This document shows positions 24,896 to 33,022 of a stretch of DNA of 64,000 nucleotides, one piece after another. Location: the NCBI GenBank assembly GCA_029983695.1, contig JASBZB010000001.1:62001-126000 (forward strand), read 5' to 3'. Position 1 is the stretch's first letter. Each line of letters starts with the position of its first letter. This stretch comes from Lutispora sp003527145 (lineage in GTDB: Bacteria; Bacillota; Clostridia; Lutisporales; Lutisporaceae). The notes beneath the pieces were generated by a model. The model worked only from the letters and a program-made list of their open reading frames with translations. It had not been told where the DNA came from and made no database searches. The position numbers and the translations under genes are program-made.

Positions 24896-25744
24896 ATGGA
24901 TACGGCTATTTGTTCACTGACTTCTAAATCAAGGGTTCATCATATTTTAGCATTGTACGAATCTATGATGAAGAGCAATATAAAGGCACAGTTGTTTATT
25001 TTTTGTGTAGATAAAGACTCTTATTTTATATTAAAGAAAATGGAGCTCCATGGAACCAATATTATTGATTTCTCTGAACCGGAAGAAGCGGTATTAAAGG
25101 GTATAAAGAATGAGAGAAAACAAAACGAATATTGCTGGACGCTTAAGCCCGTTGCATTGCTCTATATTTTTGATAATTATTGCACCATTGATCAAATTAT
25201 ATATGCAGATGGGGATATTTATTTCTTTGCAGATCCCATGGTGTTGATTAAAAGAATAAAAAGATGGTCGGTAATACTAACCACTCATAAGATAAATGAA
25301 AAGGCAAACGGAGGATTTGTTTGCTTCAGGAGGGATAAAAACGGACTGGAGGCTCTAAACTGGTGGAAGGAACAATGCATTAGTTGGTGTTATGCATATA
25401 ATGATAATGGCAATTTCGGAGATCAAGGGCATCTTGATAAGCTAAAAAGGCTTTATAAAAATGTATACTATTTGAAACATCCAGGTATGAATACTGCTCC
25501 CTGGAATCAAAAACTATATGATATAAAAGTAATGGACGGCATCATATATATAAATGATTTCAGGCTTATATTCTTTCATTTCAGCGGCTTGAGGATGCTG
25601 GACAAGGAAGCTTATACGACTTGTTGGAAGTATGATGCCAAAGGTTTTGTATATGACTATTATATAGAAGTGTTAAGAAAGAAAATCAATGAAATTGAAA
25701 TGCTAAGTCCAGGCTTTTCTCAATATTTCTTTTCGGATCTGTAG
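24896..25744 (+). CDS. Glycosyltransferase-like protein, paralogue 3 of 3
   Basis: The most divergent and shortest (282 aa) of the three tandem copies. The N terminus reads AICSLTSKSRVHHILALY, NEYCWTLKPV lies near residue 77, and the DxD is D105-G106-D107 in IIYADGDIYFFADP. CISWCYAYNDNG with GDQGHL, TAPWNQ and IFFHFSGL complete the shared blocks. It is followed by a terminator, which ends the glycan locus. Function is inferred only from the GT-A-like pattern and neighbours. Confidence 0.72.
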   Translation: MDTAICSLTSKSRVHHILALYESMMKSNIKAQLFIFCVDKDSYFILKKMELHGTNIIDFSEPEEAVLKGIKNERKQNEYCWTLKPVALLYIFDNYCTIDQIIYADGDIYFFADPMVLIKRIKRWSVILTTHKINEKANGGFVCFRRDKNGLEALNWWKEQCISWCYAYNDNGNFGDQGHLDKLKRLYKNVYYLKHPGMNTAPWNQKLYDIKVMDGIIYINDFRLIFFHFSGLRMLDKEAYTTCWKYDAKGFVYDYYIEVLRKKINEIEMLSPGFSQYFFSDL

Positions 25745-25785
25745 ATATATGTTCTAAATCTATACAATTATTTTAGCAAGGCACT

Positions 25786-25833
25786 ATAAGGCTGTTTTTT
25801 TGATATAATGAAAAGAACAGCCTTATACAATTT
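25786..25833 (+). terminator. Rho-independent terminator ending the glycan locus
   Basis: ATAAGGCTGTT (25786-25796) pairs with AACAGCCTTAT (25816-25826) around a T/A-rich loop; ACAATTTTTG follows. It separates the last glycosyltransferase gene from the ferredoxin gene. Confidence 0.78.
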
Positions 25834-25899
25834 TTGAATATATAAGAACATCTGTATCCTGGCGAAATTGTATTGAAATATTTTGAGGGGAGCGGTTCA

Positions 25900-26718
25900 A
25901 TGGAATTTAAAATCAATGCAATGTATTTTAGTGCGACCGGCACAACTAGAAAGGCAGTATGTTGTTTAGCCGATAAAATATCAGAGAAATTACAAAATAG
26001 AGCAATGATTAAATATGTTGATTTTACATTACCGCAGGTCAGGAAGGAGTCTATATCTTTTAGCTATGATGAAATAGTTATTATAGGAATTCCTGTTTAT
26101 GCCGGAAGAGTTCCGAATATATTGTTGAAGTACCTCAAATCAATTGAAGGCAATGGAGCATTGTCTATACCTATGGTGGTGTACGGAAATCGAAATTATG
26201 ATGATGCTCTCATAGAATTAAAAGATATACTGGAGTCAAAAGGTTTTAATACCGTTGCTTCAGGAGCTTTCATAGGTGAGCATGCTTTTTCTGATATACT
26301 TGCTAAAAACAGGCCTGACAGTCAAGATTTAGAGATTATCAATGGATTTGCTGACAAAATAGCATTCAAGCTGGCGAATAAATCCCATGCTGAGAAGCAT
26401 GATGTTCCAGGGCAAAGGCCCTATAGGCCATATTACATGCCCAGAGACAAAACGGGTCAACCTGTTGATATCAGAAAGGTCACTCCAAAGACAAGCAGCA
26501 ATTGTACAAGCTGTAAATTGTGCGCTAAGGTTTGCCCCATGGGTTCCATCAGCTTTGATGAAGTATCAAATTTTAAGGGGATTTGTATAAAATGCTGTGC
26601 CTGTATAAAGAAGTGTCCAAATCAAGCTAAATATTTTGATGACCCGGATTATCTGCACCATAAGGAGGAATTGGAGATCAACTTTATTTTTAGGCGCGAG
26701 CCGGAAGTATTTTTGTAA
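25900..26718 (+). CDS. EFR1-family flavodoxin/ferredoxin fusion protein
   Basis: A 272-residue electron-transfer protein. Residues about 1-150 form a flavodoxin-like domain with the FMN phosphate loop YFSATGTTRKAV and IGIPVYAGRVPN. The C-terminal part has two 4Fe-4S motifs, CTSCKLCAKVCPMGS and CIKCCACIKKCPN. This fused design is the EFR1 family common in anaerobes; partners are not known. The ATG at 25900 is preceded by GAGGGGAG; the TTG at 25873 is less likely. It has its own transcription unit with the following membrane protein gene. Confidence 0.85.
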   Translation: MEFKINAMYFSATGTTRKAVCCLADKISEKLQNRAMIKYVDFTLPQVRKESISFSYDEIVIIGIPVYAGRVPNILLKYLKSIEGNGALSIPMVVYGNRNYDDALIELKDILESKGFNTVASGAFIGEHAFSDILAKNRPDSQDLEIINGFADKIAFKLANKSHAEKHDVPGQRPYRPYYMPRDKTGQPVDIRKVTPKTSSNCTSCKLCAKVCPMGSISFDEVSNFKGICIKCCACIKKCPNQAKYFDDPDYLHHKEELEINFIFRREPEVFL

Positions 26719-26764
26719 GATCATTGCTCAGATGAGCATATAATTTTTCTGGGAGGGAATAAGA

Positions 26765-27433
26765 ATGAAGAAAGGTGACTTTTTATGGGGACTTGCCCTA
26801 TTGATATGGATAGTAGTTTTGGTAGTGCCGGGTACACGTGCGGCATTTATTTCTGCTAGTGATGCACATCCCTACATAGGAGGCTTTATTAAATTTGCTA
26901 TATTAGCAACTATGGGAGATTTATTGGGAGCAAGAGTTCTAAAAGGAAAATGGATTATCCCGAAGGGCCTTTTTTATAGGGTTATAATATGGGGGATCAT
27001 TGGACTTATGGTTACATTGGTATTTACGGTATACATGGGAGGTACTGCAGCTGCCCAGGCATCGGGAAGGCTTCCGCTTAAAGGTTCAAATTTAGCACAA
27101 GCATTTTTCGGGAGTGCCATTATGAACCTTACATTCGGTCCTATGATGATGGCATTTCACAGATTTACAGATATGTACATCGATGCTGTATACGAGAAAA
27201 GCAGGAGTAAAGTTGGACTCAGCGAGCTGGTAGAAAAAAATGACTGGCAATCTCTTGTTCAATTCAGCTGGCTCAAAACTTGCCCTTTTTTCTGGATACC
27301 TGCTCATACTGTAGTGTTTCTGCTGCCGGGCCAATATAGAGTCCTGGTTTCAGCATTTTTATCCATCGCTCTTGGCCTGCTGCTGGCAATTGCTAAAAAG
27401 GGAAAAACGGAAAAATCAACATCTGCCGCTTAA
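26765..27433 (+). CDS. Mpv17/PMP22-like integral membrane protein
   Basis: A 222-residue membrane protein with about five hydrophobic segments (near residues 7-25, 41-58, 70-92, 113-132, 177-212). The C-terminal stretch FFWIPAHTVVFLLPGQYRVL has the W-x-P...P..(Y/F)RVL pattern typical of Mpv17/PMP22-type proteins. Its function in bacteria is unknown to me. GGGAGGG lies upstream of the ATG, and the preceding ferredoxin-type gene is 46 bases away, so the two may be co-expressed. The assignment rests on pattern only. Confidence 0.65.
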   Translation: MKKGDFLWGLALLIWIVVLVVPGTRAAFISASDAHPYIGGFIKFAILATMGDLLGARVLKGKWIIPKGLFYRVIIWGIIGLMVTLVFTVYMGGTAAAQASGRLPLKGSNLAQAFFGSAIMNLTFGPMMMAFHRFTDMYIDAVYEKSRSKVGLSELVEKNDWQSLVQFSWLKTCPFFWIPAHTVVFLLPGQYRVLVSAFLSIALGLLLAIAKKGKTEKSTSAA

Positions 27434-27494
27434 TGCTTTAAAACATAATTGCTTAAATGCTTCAGGTTTTGCTTATTTTAAGTCGGAAACAAAC

Positions 27495-27523
27495 AAGCCT
27501 GTAATCATTGCGATTACAGGCTT
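27495..27523 (-). terminator. Terminator of the tRNA-Pro transcript
   Basis: A perfect 12-bp stem, AAGCCTGTAATC with GATTACAGGCTT, around a five-base loop. Read on the minus strand it is followed by GTTTGTTT and lies just downstream of the tRNA. It may also stop transcription arriving from the plus-strand gene. Confidence 0.75.
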
Positions 27524-27537
27524 ATAACTTTCAATAA

Positions 27538-27614
27538 TGGTCTGGGTGACAGGAATTGAACCTGCGACCTCTTGAACCCCATTCAAGCGCGCTACCAAGC
27601 TGCGCCACACCCAG
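27538..27614 (-). tRNA. tRNA-Pro (GGG anticodon)
   Basis: The minus strand folds as a complete tRNA: acceptor CTGGGTG/CACCCAG, D-stem GCGC/GCGC, anticodon stem CTTGA/TCAAG with loop ATGGGGT (anticodon GGG), T-stem with TTCAATT loop, discriminator A and an encoded CCA (27538-27540). It reads the proline codons CCC and CCU. Confidence 0.95.
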
Positions 27615-27805
27615 ATGAAAACCACATATAAAAATATATCATACACTTGCTTAAATTTCAAGACATATTTCAAAAACTATTTTTATTTAGTATTATGGGA
27701 TTAAATTTATTATTTAATTTTTTTTTGAAGGATATAAAAATAAAATGGAGAAATATATTAGGAGGTTATGTGAACCATTACATTAAGCCTATAGGAGTAA
27801 TAAAA

Positions 27806-29056
27806 ATGAAAAAAAGAAAGAAAGTTTCTTCACTTTATATTTTTCCCGCATTATTTTTAGTCATTATTGCGTCTTATATTTTTAGATATGTTTTTTTGAA
27901 TATTGATACTGAGATCATAAAATATGGTGGGATGGATAATTCCTTTGATGCTAAAGGGCTTATAATAAGAAATGAGTGGACTTATAATTTTACAGGAGAC
28001 GCTGAGGTAAAATACAAGGTAAAGGAAGGAGAAAGGGTGCCTTTTGGCAAGAAGCTTGCAGAGATAGTGAAAGGTGAAGAGCTTCAAGATGATTTGCAGG
28101 TCAGAATCAATAAATTAAATGAGCGTATCAAGGAAATAGAAAACAGCAATAATGAGAATAAGCTTTTTCAAAAAGATGATGAAAAGCTGAATAGCAGCAT
28201 AGCTGAAAAAGTTGATTACATAAAAAAACTATCTGATGAAGGTGATTTAGAGAAAATATCAGAGGTTAAAAGCGAGTTATCATCAGATTTATATAAAAAA
28301 TCTTTGATATCCGGGGAAAATAGTTTTTCAGGGAGAAACTTAGAGCAATTGAACAAAGAAAAAAACCAGTTAGAAGAATTGTATAACAATAATATGGATA
28401 CAATAATTGCCAACAGTACCGGAATAGTGAGTTTTAGTTTAGATGGTTTAGAGCAGAACCTAAATCCAGGGAATATATCTAAATTCAGTATTGAAGATAT
28501 CAAGAGCCTGATCAATTCTTTGGTAAGTGTAAAAAATAAAGATGAAAAGCTTAAAGGATTGAAGGTTATAGACAACTTTACCTGGTTTTTATGTACGGTT
28601 GTTGAAGAAAAACAGCTTAATGGTTTAAAAGAAGGCAGCAAAGTTAAGCTTGATTTTAAGGATTATCAAAATGGACCCGTAAGAGCAAAGGTTAAATATA
28701 TATCAGAATCGACTGATGGAGAAGTATTGGTTTCTTTCGAGATTACCGACAGCATTAAAAGCTTTTATAATACAAGACTGACTGATGTCAGAGTTATTAC
28801 TCACGAGTATGAAGGCTTTTTAGTAAGTGAGAAATGTATTGTAGAGCTGGAAAAGCAGAAGGGTGTTTATATTATGAAAGAAGGAATGGTAAGGTTTGTA
28901 GCTGTTGATGTCATATCTGTTGAAAATGGCTTTGCTCTTATAAAAAATGCAGAAAATAAAGAAGGAGCCATAACGCAAAGCAGCGGTGTCATAAAAATAT
29001 TTGATGAGGTTGTAAAAAGTACTAATAAAGTCAGGCCAAATCAAAGGGTCTTATGA
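27806..29056 (+). CDS. HlyD-family membrane-fusion-like protein
   Basis: A 416-residue protein with a basic N terminus (MKKRKK), one membrane helix (about residues 10-30), then a large extracytoplasmic part. A biotinyl-lipoyl-like segment (VKEGERVPFGKKLAEI, about 70-85) and a Lys/Glu-rich helical coiled coil (about 90-200) precede a second lipoyl/beta-barrel half (NSTGIVSFSLDGLE). This is the design of HlyD-type adaptors. No transporter genes are adjacent; instead it leads the yggS-sepF-divIVA division cluster. ATG at 27806 follows AGGAG; the earlier frame start at 27647 overlaps the tRNA promoter region and is rejected. Confidence 0.75.
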   Translation: MKKRKKVSSLYIFPALFLVIIASYIFRYVFLNIDTEIIKYGGMDNSFDAKGLIIRNEWTYNFTGDAEVKYKVKEGERVPFGKKLAEIVKGEELQDDLQVRINKLNERIKEIENSNNENKLFQKDDEKLNSSIAEKVDYIKKLSDEGDLEKISEVKSELSSDLYKKSLISGENSFSGRNLEQLNKEKNQLEELYNNNMDTIIANSTGIVSFSLDGLEQNLNPGNISKFSIEDIKSLINSLVSVKNKDEKLKGLKVIDNFTWFLCTVVEEKQLNGLKEGSKVKLDFKDYQNGPVRAKVKYISESTDGEVLVSFEITDSIKSFYNTRLTDVRVITHEYEGFLVSEKCIVELEKQKGVYIMKEGMVRFVAVDVISVENGFALIKNAENKEGAITQSSGVIKIFDEVVKSTNKVRPNQRVL

Positions 29057-29071
29057 GAAGGAGGAGCATAG

Positions 29072-29770
29072 TTGAATTCGATCAGTGAAAACATTGAAAT
29101 AATAAAAAATGAAATAAAAGAAATTTGCAATAAAAAAGGGATGAATTATGATGAAATAACTTTGATAGCAGTGACAAAGACCATTGGCATCATGAGAATA
29201 AAGGAAGCTATAGCATCAGGTATAAATGATATCGGTGAAAATAAAGTTCAGGAAATAATGGACAAGTACGAAGATTTAAAGGAACTTTCCAATTTTCACT
29301 TAATTGGGCATTTACAATCAAATAAGGTAAAATATATAATAGATAAAGTGAAGCTTATTCATTCTGTTGACAGCTTGAGTCTGATGGATGAAATAAACAA
29401 AAGGGCGAAGAAGGCTGAAACCATCGCCAATATATTGATACAGATAAATGTAGCCCGCGAAGATACTAAGTTTGGTATCGGCATAGAAGAGCTTGACAGC
29501 TATATTGAATATGCTTCAAAGCTGGATAGCATAAGGGTACAGGGATTAATGACCATCGCACCGTATTTTGAAGATGCCGAGGAGGCAAGATCTATATTTA
29601 GAAACCTTAAAAGCAAATATGATGAACTATCTAAGCGGGATTACGGCAATATTGAGATGAAGTTCCTATCTATGGGCATGACAAATGATTACAAGATAGC
29701 TTTAGAAGAAGGCTCTAATATGATCAGAGTAGGCACAGGAATATTTGGAAAACGAATTTATAATTTATAG
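29072..29770 (+). CDS. YggS-family pyridoxal-phosphate homeostasis protein
   Basis: This is the single-domain PLP-binding TIM-barrel protein (PLPBP, YlmE in Bacillus) that helps control vitamin B6 pools; it has no known enzyme activity. The PLP lysine lies in LIAVTKT near residue 35, with IGENKVQE, FHLIGHLQSNK, and the C-terminal SMGMTNDYKIALEEGSNMIR phosphate-binding segment. At 232 aa it is of family length. TTG start behind GAAGGAGGAG. It stands just before sepF, as in Bacillus (ylmE-ylmF). Confidence 0.94.
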   Translation: MNSISENIEIIKNEIKEICNKKGMNYDEITLIAVTKTIGIMRIKEAIASGINDIGENKVQEIMDKYEDLKELSNFHLIGHLQSNKVKYIIDKVKLIHSVDSLSLMDEINKRAKKAETIANILIQINVAREDTKFGIGIEELDSYIEYASKLDSIRVQGLMTIAPYFEDAEEARSIFRNLKSKYDELSKRDYGNIEMKFLSMGMTNDYKIALEEGSNMIRVGTGIFGKRIYNL

Positions 29771-29781
29771 GAGGTTTACAT

Positions 29782-30225
29782 ATGGCAGGAAAGATAATGA
29801 GCAAGGTTTTATATTTTATGGGAATTGGAGAAAACGCCGAAGAAATGGAAGAAGCAGAGAATGTCGTTCAAAAACCTGTTTTGGAGCCTGTCAGAAAAAG
29901 CAATATCGTGAATATGCCGACAGGTGGGGGGCAGATGAAATTAGTCCTTATTGAACCTACCAATTATGATGATGTACAGGATATATGCGATAATTTGAAG
30001 AACAAAAAGCCGATAGTTATAAACTTTGAGAATCTTGACAAAGACATAGCCAGAAGAATGGTGGATTTTGTAAGCGGCGCGGTATATGCTATTGATGGAA
30101 CCATACAGAAAGTATCTAATGGTATTGTCATTGCAGCCCCATCAAATGTAGATATAATGGGGAGCATCGGAGATATTGGTGAAGAGGGCTTTGATTTTGA
30201 AAAATTCATGGATTGGTTAAAATAG
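29782..30225 (+). CDS. sepF: Cell division protein SepF
   Basis: SepF polymerises into rings, binds FtsZ and the membrane, and helps build the septum. The 147-residue protein has an N-terminal amphipathic segment, a variable linker, and a C-terminal core (about residues 50-140) with LVLIEPTNYDDVQDICDNL and VDFVSGAVYAIDGTIQKVS. TAGGAGG lies upstream of the ATG. It sits between yggS and yggT, the standard ylm division cluster order. Confidence 0.95.
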   Translation: MAGKIMSKVLYFMGIGENAEEMEEAENVVQKPVLEPVRKSNIVNMPTGGGQMKLVLIEPTNYDDVQDICDNLKNKKPIVINFENLDKDIARRMVDFVSGAVYAIDGTIQKVSNGIVIAAPSNVDIMGSIGDIGEEGFDFEKFMDWLK

Positions 30226-30245
30226 AGGATTGTGAGTGATATTGT

Positions 30246-30521
30246 TTGAAGCAGATACTTATTTGGTCAGTGGGCAAGTTTTTTAGCATAATTTATATTC
30301 TCATGTTTATAAGAATAGCATTATCATGGATAAGGGTAAGTCCATATAATAAAGCAGTAAATATTATTTATCAGCTTACGGATCCCTTGTTAGATCCTTT
30401 TCAAAGGATGATAGACAGGCTTGGGATAAACACTGGAATGATAGATTTTTCGCCGTTGATTGCTTATTTGATTTTTAATTTTCTAGAAACCTTGATAATA
30501 AAAATACTCTGGAAGTTATAG
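30246..30521 (+). CDS. YggT-family membrane protein
   Basis: A 91-residue protein with two membrane helices (about residues 8-28 and 66-86) and the family motif RIALSWIRVSPYNKAVNIIY followed by LTDPLLDPFQRMI. YggT (YlmG) proteins are linked by gene order to division and osmotic tolerance; the exact function is unclear. The start is TTG with only a weak ribosome site. The next gene starts six bases after the stop. Confidence 0.9.
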   Translation: MKQILIWSVGKFFSIIYILMFIRIALSWIRVSPYNKAVNIIYQLTDPLLDPFQRMIDRLGINTGMIDFSPLIAYLIFNFLETLIIKILWKL

Positions 30522-30526
30522 CGCAT

Positions 30527-31288
30527 ATGGAAAATATAAAATCAAAGCATGACGAACAACTGTTTATAAAAAGGCTGGAAGACCTGGTGCAAAGCTCCGG
30601 CAGAAAAATGGCTCAAAGCTTTACTGACTTTTTGGATCCAAAGCAGCAAATCATAATAAACGATTATTTTAGAAATGATAAAACTATTTCAATAGATTTT
30701 TATGGAGGGTATAAAGAAGCTGAGAGGAAAATCTGCGGGATATATTGCGAGGGTGCTAAGCTTGATAAAGATGAGTACCCTATCGCCATACTCCATCTTT
30801 CATGGAAATCCCATAGGAGAATTAATCATAGGGATATACTGGGTTCTCTGATAGGTGCCGGCATAAGAAGAGAAAAGATTGGGGATATTATACAGAATAA
30901 TGATGAAGCTTTTGTATTCGTTCATAGAGATATTGCCGGTTACCTGGCAAATAATTTGGAAAGGGTTGGAAGCGCAAGTATAGATATTGAATATTGCGAC
31001 CACCTGCCTGAGCTTGAGCAGGAACAAAAAAGCACTTCGGCGGTTGTTGCTTCTTTGAGATTGGATTGCCTCCTGGCTGCAGGCTTTGGAGTATCCAGGA
31101 CAACAGCTGCAGAAGCGATTAAAAGCTCTAAGGTATTTGTAAACTGGAGACCTGAAGGAGGCCCTTCAAAAGAAGTAAGGGTCGGAGACGTAATATCATG
31201 GAGAGGTAAAGGCCGGGTTAAGCTGGATAATGTTATAGGAACAACGAAAAAGGATAGAATCAAAGTTAATATAATAAAGTATATATGA
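30527..31288 (+). CDS. S4-domain RNA-binding protein YlmH
   Basis: YlmH is a 253-residue RNA-binding protein; its relatives have been associated with stalled large ribosomal subunits. The N-terminal two thirds form the conserved YlmH domain (LDPKQQIIINDYF, GVSRTTAAEAI downstream). The C-terminal S4 domain begins at about residue 182 (LRLDCLLAAGFGVSRT) and ends with VRVGDVISWRGKGRVKL. Interestingly the window also encodes RqcH (42.0-43.8 kb), another factor of the bacterial stalled-subunit pathway. Position before divIVA supports the name. Confidence 0.92.
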   Translation: MENIKSKHDEQLFIKRLEDLVQSSGRKMAQSFTDFLDPKQQIIINDYFRNDKTISIDFYGGYKEAERKICGIYCEGAKLDKDEYPIAILHLSWKSHRRINHRDILGSLIGAGIRREKIGDIIQNNDEAFVFVHRDIAGYLANNLERVGSASIDIEYCDHLPELEQEQKSTSAVVASLRLDCLLAAGFGVSRTTAAEAIKSSKVFVNWRPEGGPSKEVRVGDVISWRGKGRVKLDNVIGTTKKDRIKVNIIKYI

Positions 31289-31304
31289 ACGGGAGGTTAT
31301 TTGC

Positions 31305-31754
31305 ATGATGACTCCTATGGACATACGCAATAAGGAGTTCAAGAAGGGCTTTAGAGGTTACAGCGAGGAGGAAGTAGATATATTCATTGATAAAGTGGTC
31401 AATGATTATGAAAAGCTTTATAGAGAAAACAGCGAATTGAAGGATAAGCTCAACTCTATCAATGAAAGGCTTGAAAGCTATTCGGAGATTGAAAAGACCC
31501 TGAAGAACACCTTGATAATTGCACAAAAAACTTCAGAGGATATAATTGCTAATGCCAGGAAGGAAGCAGAGATAATAATAAGGGAATCAGATGAAAACAA
31601 AAGAAAGATTATTGATGATGCAAATCAGAATGTAATTAAAGTTAACAAGGAATATGAAGAAATGAGAAAGCAGCTTCAAATTTTCAAGACCCGATACAAG
31701 ACTTTTTTAGAATCTGAATTAAATAATCTGGATTCCTATTTTAAAGAGATATAG
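31305..31754 (+). CDS. divIVA: Cell pole/septum protein DivIVA
   Basis: DivIVA recognises negatively curved membrane and places division and polarity factors. The N-terminal lipid-binding domain is clear: TPMDIRNKEFKKGFRGY followed by EEEVDIFIDKV. Residues about 30-145 are coiled-coil with heptad-like Leu/Ile/Glu/Lys. The length of 149 aa is normal. ATG at 31305 or 31308 can be used behind GGGAGG. In Bacillus the next gene would be ileS, but here aroF-like DAHP synthase follows. Confidence 0.95.
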   Translation: MMTPMDIRNKEFKKGFRGYSEEEVDIFIDKVVNDYEKLYRENSELKDKLNSINERLESYSEIEKTLKNTLIIAQKTSEDIIANARKEAEIIIRESDENKRKIIDDANQNVIKVNKEYEEMRKQLQIFKTRYKTFLESELNNLDSYFKEI

Positions 31755-31834
31755 ACTATGCTCTTTCATCCTGAAGAGGTTGAGAGAGTTTTTGTTTGGG
31801 AGTTATGCTCATGGAACACGCGGGAGGACATATT

Positions 31835-32650
31835 ATGGAGTTAAAGCGCATAAAGAAAAATTGTAATAGAAAGCAAGTAAAAGCAGGCAGTGCGATTTTT
31901 GGAAATGGAAATTTTGCTGTTATAGCGGGCCCTTGTGCTATTGAAGGCAGAGAAATGCTGATAGATACGGCAAAGCATCTCAAGCTGAAAAACACCTCCA
32001 TGCTGAGGGGCGGGGCTTTCAAGCCAAGGACCTCTCCGTACAGCTTCCAAGGCTTAGAAGTCGAAGGGCTTAAATATATGAAAGAAGCGTCGGAGCTTAC
32101 TGGAATGCCGGTAGTGACAGAAATCATGGATCCCAGGGATATAGATAAGATTTATCCGTATACAGATATGTTTCAGATAGGTTCCAGGAACATGCAGAAT
32201 TTTGCTTTGCTTAAAGAAGTAGGCAAGTATGATAAGCCTGTATTATTGAAGAGGGGACTGGCAGCGACTATTGAGGACTTTCTTTTTGCAGCAGAGTATA
32301 TTGCTGTGGAGGGAAATAGTGATATTGTGCTCTGTGAACGAGGCATAAGGGGCTTCGATAGTTATACAAGGAATACTCTTGACATATCTGCTGTTCCTCT
32401 TCTCAAAGAATTGAGCATGCTCCCTGTCATTATAGACCCCAGTCATGGCACAGGATTGAGGAGTCTTATCCTTCCCATGACCTTGGCAGGCTTAGCTGCC
32501 GGTGCTGACGGAGTGATGATTGAGGTTCATCCATGTCCCAGCCAGGCGTTATCAGATGGAGAACAATCCCTGGATTTTAATGATTTCGATAGATTAATGG
32601 AGAAGCTGCTCGAGGTAGAAAGCTGCTTTAAGGATATAAGGGAGCGCTAA
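31835..32650 (+). CDS. aroF: 3-deoxy-7-phosphoheptulonate (DAHP) synthase, type I-beta
   Basis: DAHP synthase condenses phosphoenolpyruvate with erythrose-4-phosphate, the first step of the shikimate pathway. Core motifs are AGPCAIEG, MLRGGAFKPRTSPYSFQG, QIGSRNMQNFALLKEV, LLKRGLAATIEDF, and IIDPSHGTGLR with metal residues. ATG at 31835 (271 aa) follows GGGAGGA. The protein is a bare I-beta catalytic domain, with neither the N-terminal ferredoxin-like regulatory domain of Thermotoga nor a fused chorismate mutase, so feedback control may be absent. Gene symbol follows common use for this subgroup. A strong terminator follows. Confidence 0.93.
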   Translation: MELKRIKKNCNRKQVKAGSAIFGNGNFAVIAGPCAIEGREMLIDTAKHLKLKNTSMLRGGAFKPRTSPYSFQGLEVEGLKYMKEASELTGMPVVTEIMDPRDIDKIYPYTDMFQIGSRNMQNFALLKEVGKYDKPVLLKRGLAATIEDFLFAAEYIAVEGNSDIVLCERGIRGFDSYTRNTLDISAVPLLKELSMLPVIIDPSHGTGLRSLILPMTLAGLAAGADGVMIEVHPCPSQALSDGEQSLDFNDFDRLMEKLLEVESCFKDIRER

Positions 32651-32662
32651 TGTCGATTGCTG

Positions 32663-32704
32663 AACAATAACATGATGTATATGCACATCATGTTATTGTT
32701 TTTT
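32663..32704 (+). terminator. Rho-independent terminator after the DAHP synthase gene
   Basis: A perfect 16-bp stem (32663-32678 with 32685-32700, AACAATAACATGATGT and its complement) with a six-base loop runs into a T-rich tail. Confidence 0.88.
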
Positions 32705-32747
32705 AAAAGAAAGATTTTGGGGAATAATACTTTTTGGAGGAATAAAA

Positions 32748-33011
32748 ATGAAAGAAGAAAGAGTTGAGCAAATTGCTCTTGCGCTGGAAAAAGCAAAATT
32801 GGGCGAGTACGTTGATATGATGTCAAAGCCCAGAAGGCTGCTGTTTATGAATTTTGTCGCCGGGTTGGCGCGGGGATTCGGAATGGCCGTAGGCTTTACC
32901 TTATTGGGTGCCCTTGCCTTATATTTTTTGCGTATGGTTGTAATGCTTAATTTACCCTTTATAGGGGGGTTTATCGCTGAAATAGTCAAGATTGTACAAG
33001 ATCATTTATAG
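32748..33011 (+). CDS. DUF5665 small membrane protein
   Basis: An 87-residue protein whose N-terminal half is charged and helical (QIALALEKAKLGEYVDMM, then SKPRRLLFMNFVAGLARG), followed by one or two hydrophobic segments (about residues 40-63 and 65-80). It matches my memory of DUF5665 proteins of Clostridia; function unknown. TTTGGAGG lies upstream of the ATG. It sits between the DAHP synthase terminator and the yteA-like gene. Confidence 0.8.
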   Translation: MKEERVEQIALALEKAKLGEYVDMMSKPRRLLFMNFVAGLARGFGMAVGFTLLGALALYFLRMVVMLNLPFIGGFIAEIVKIVQDHL

Positions 33012-33022
33012 GAGGCACGATT

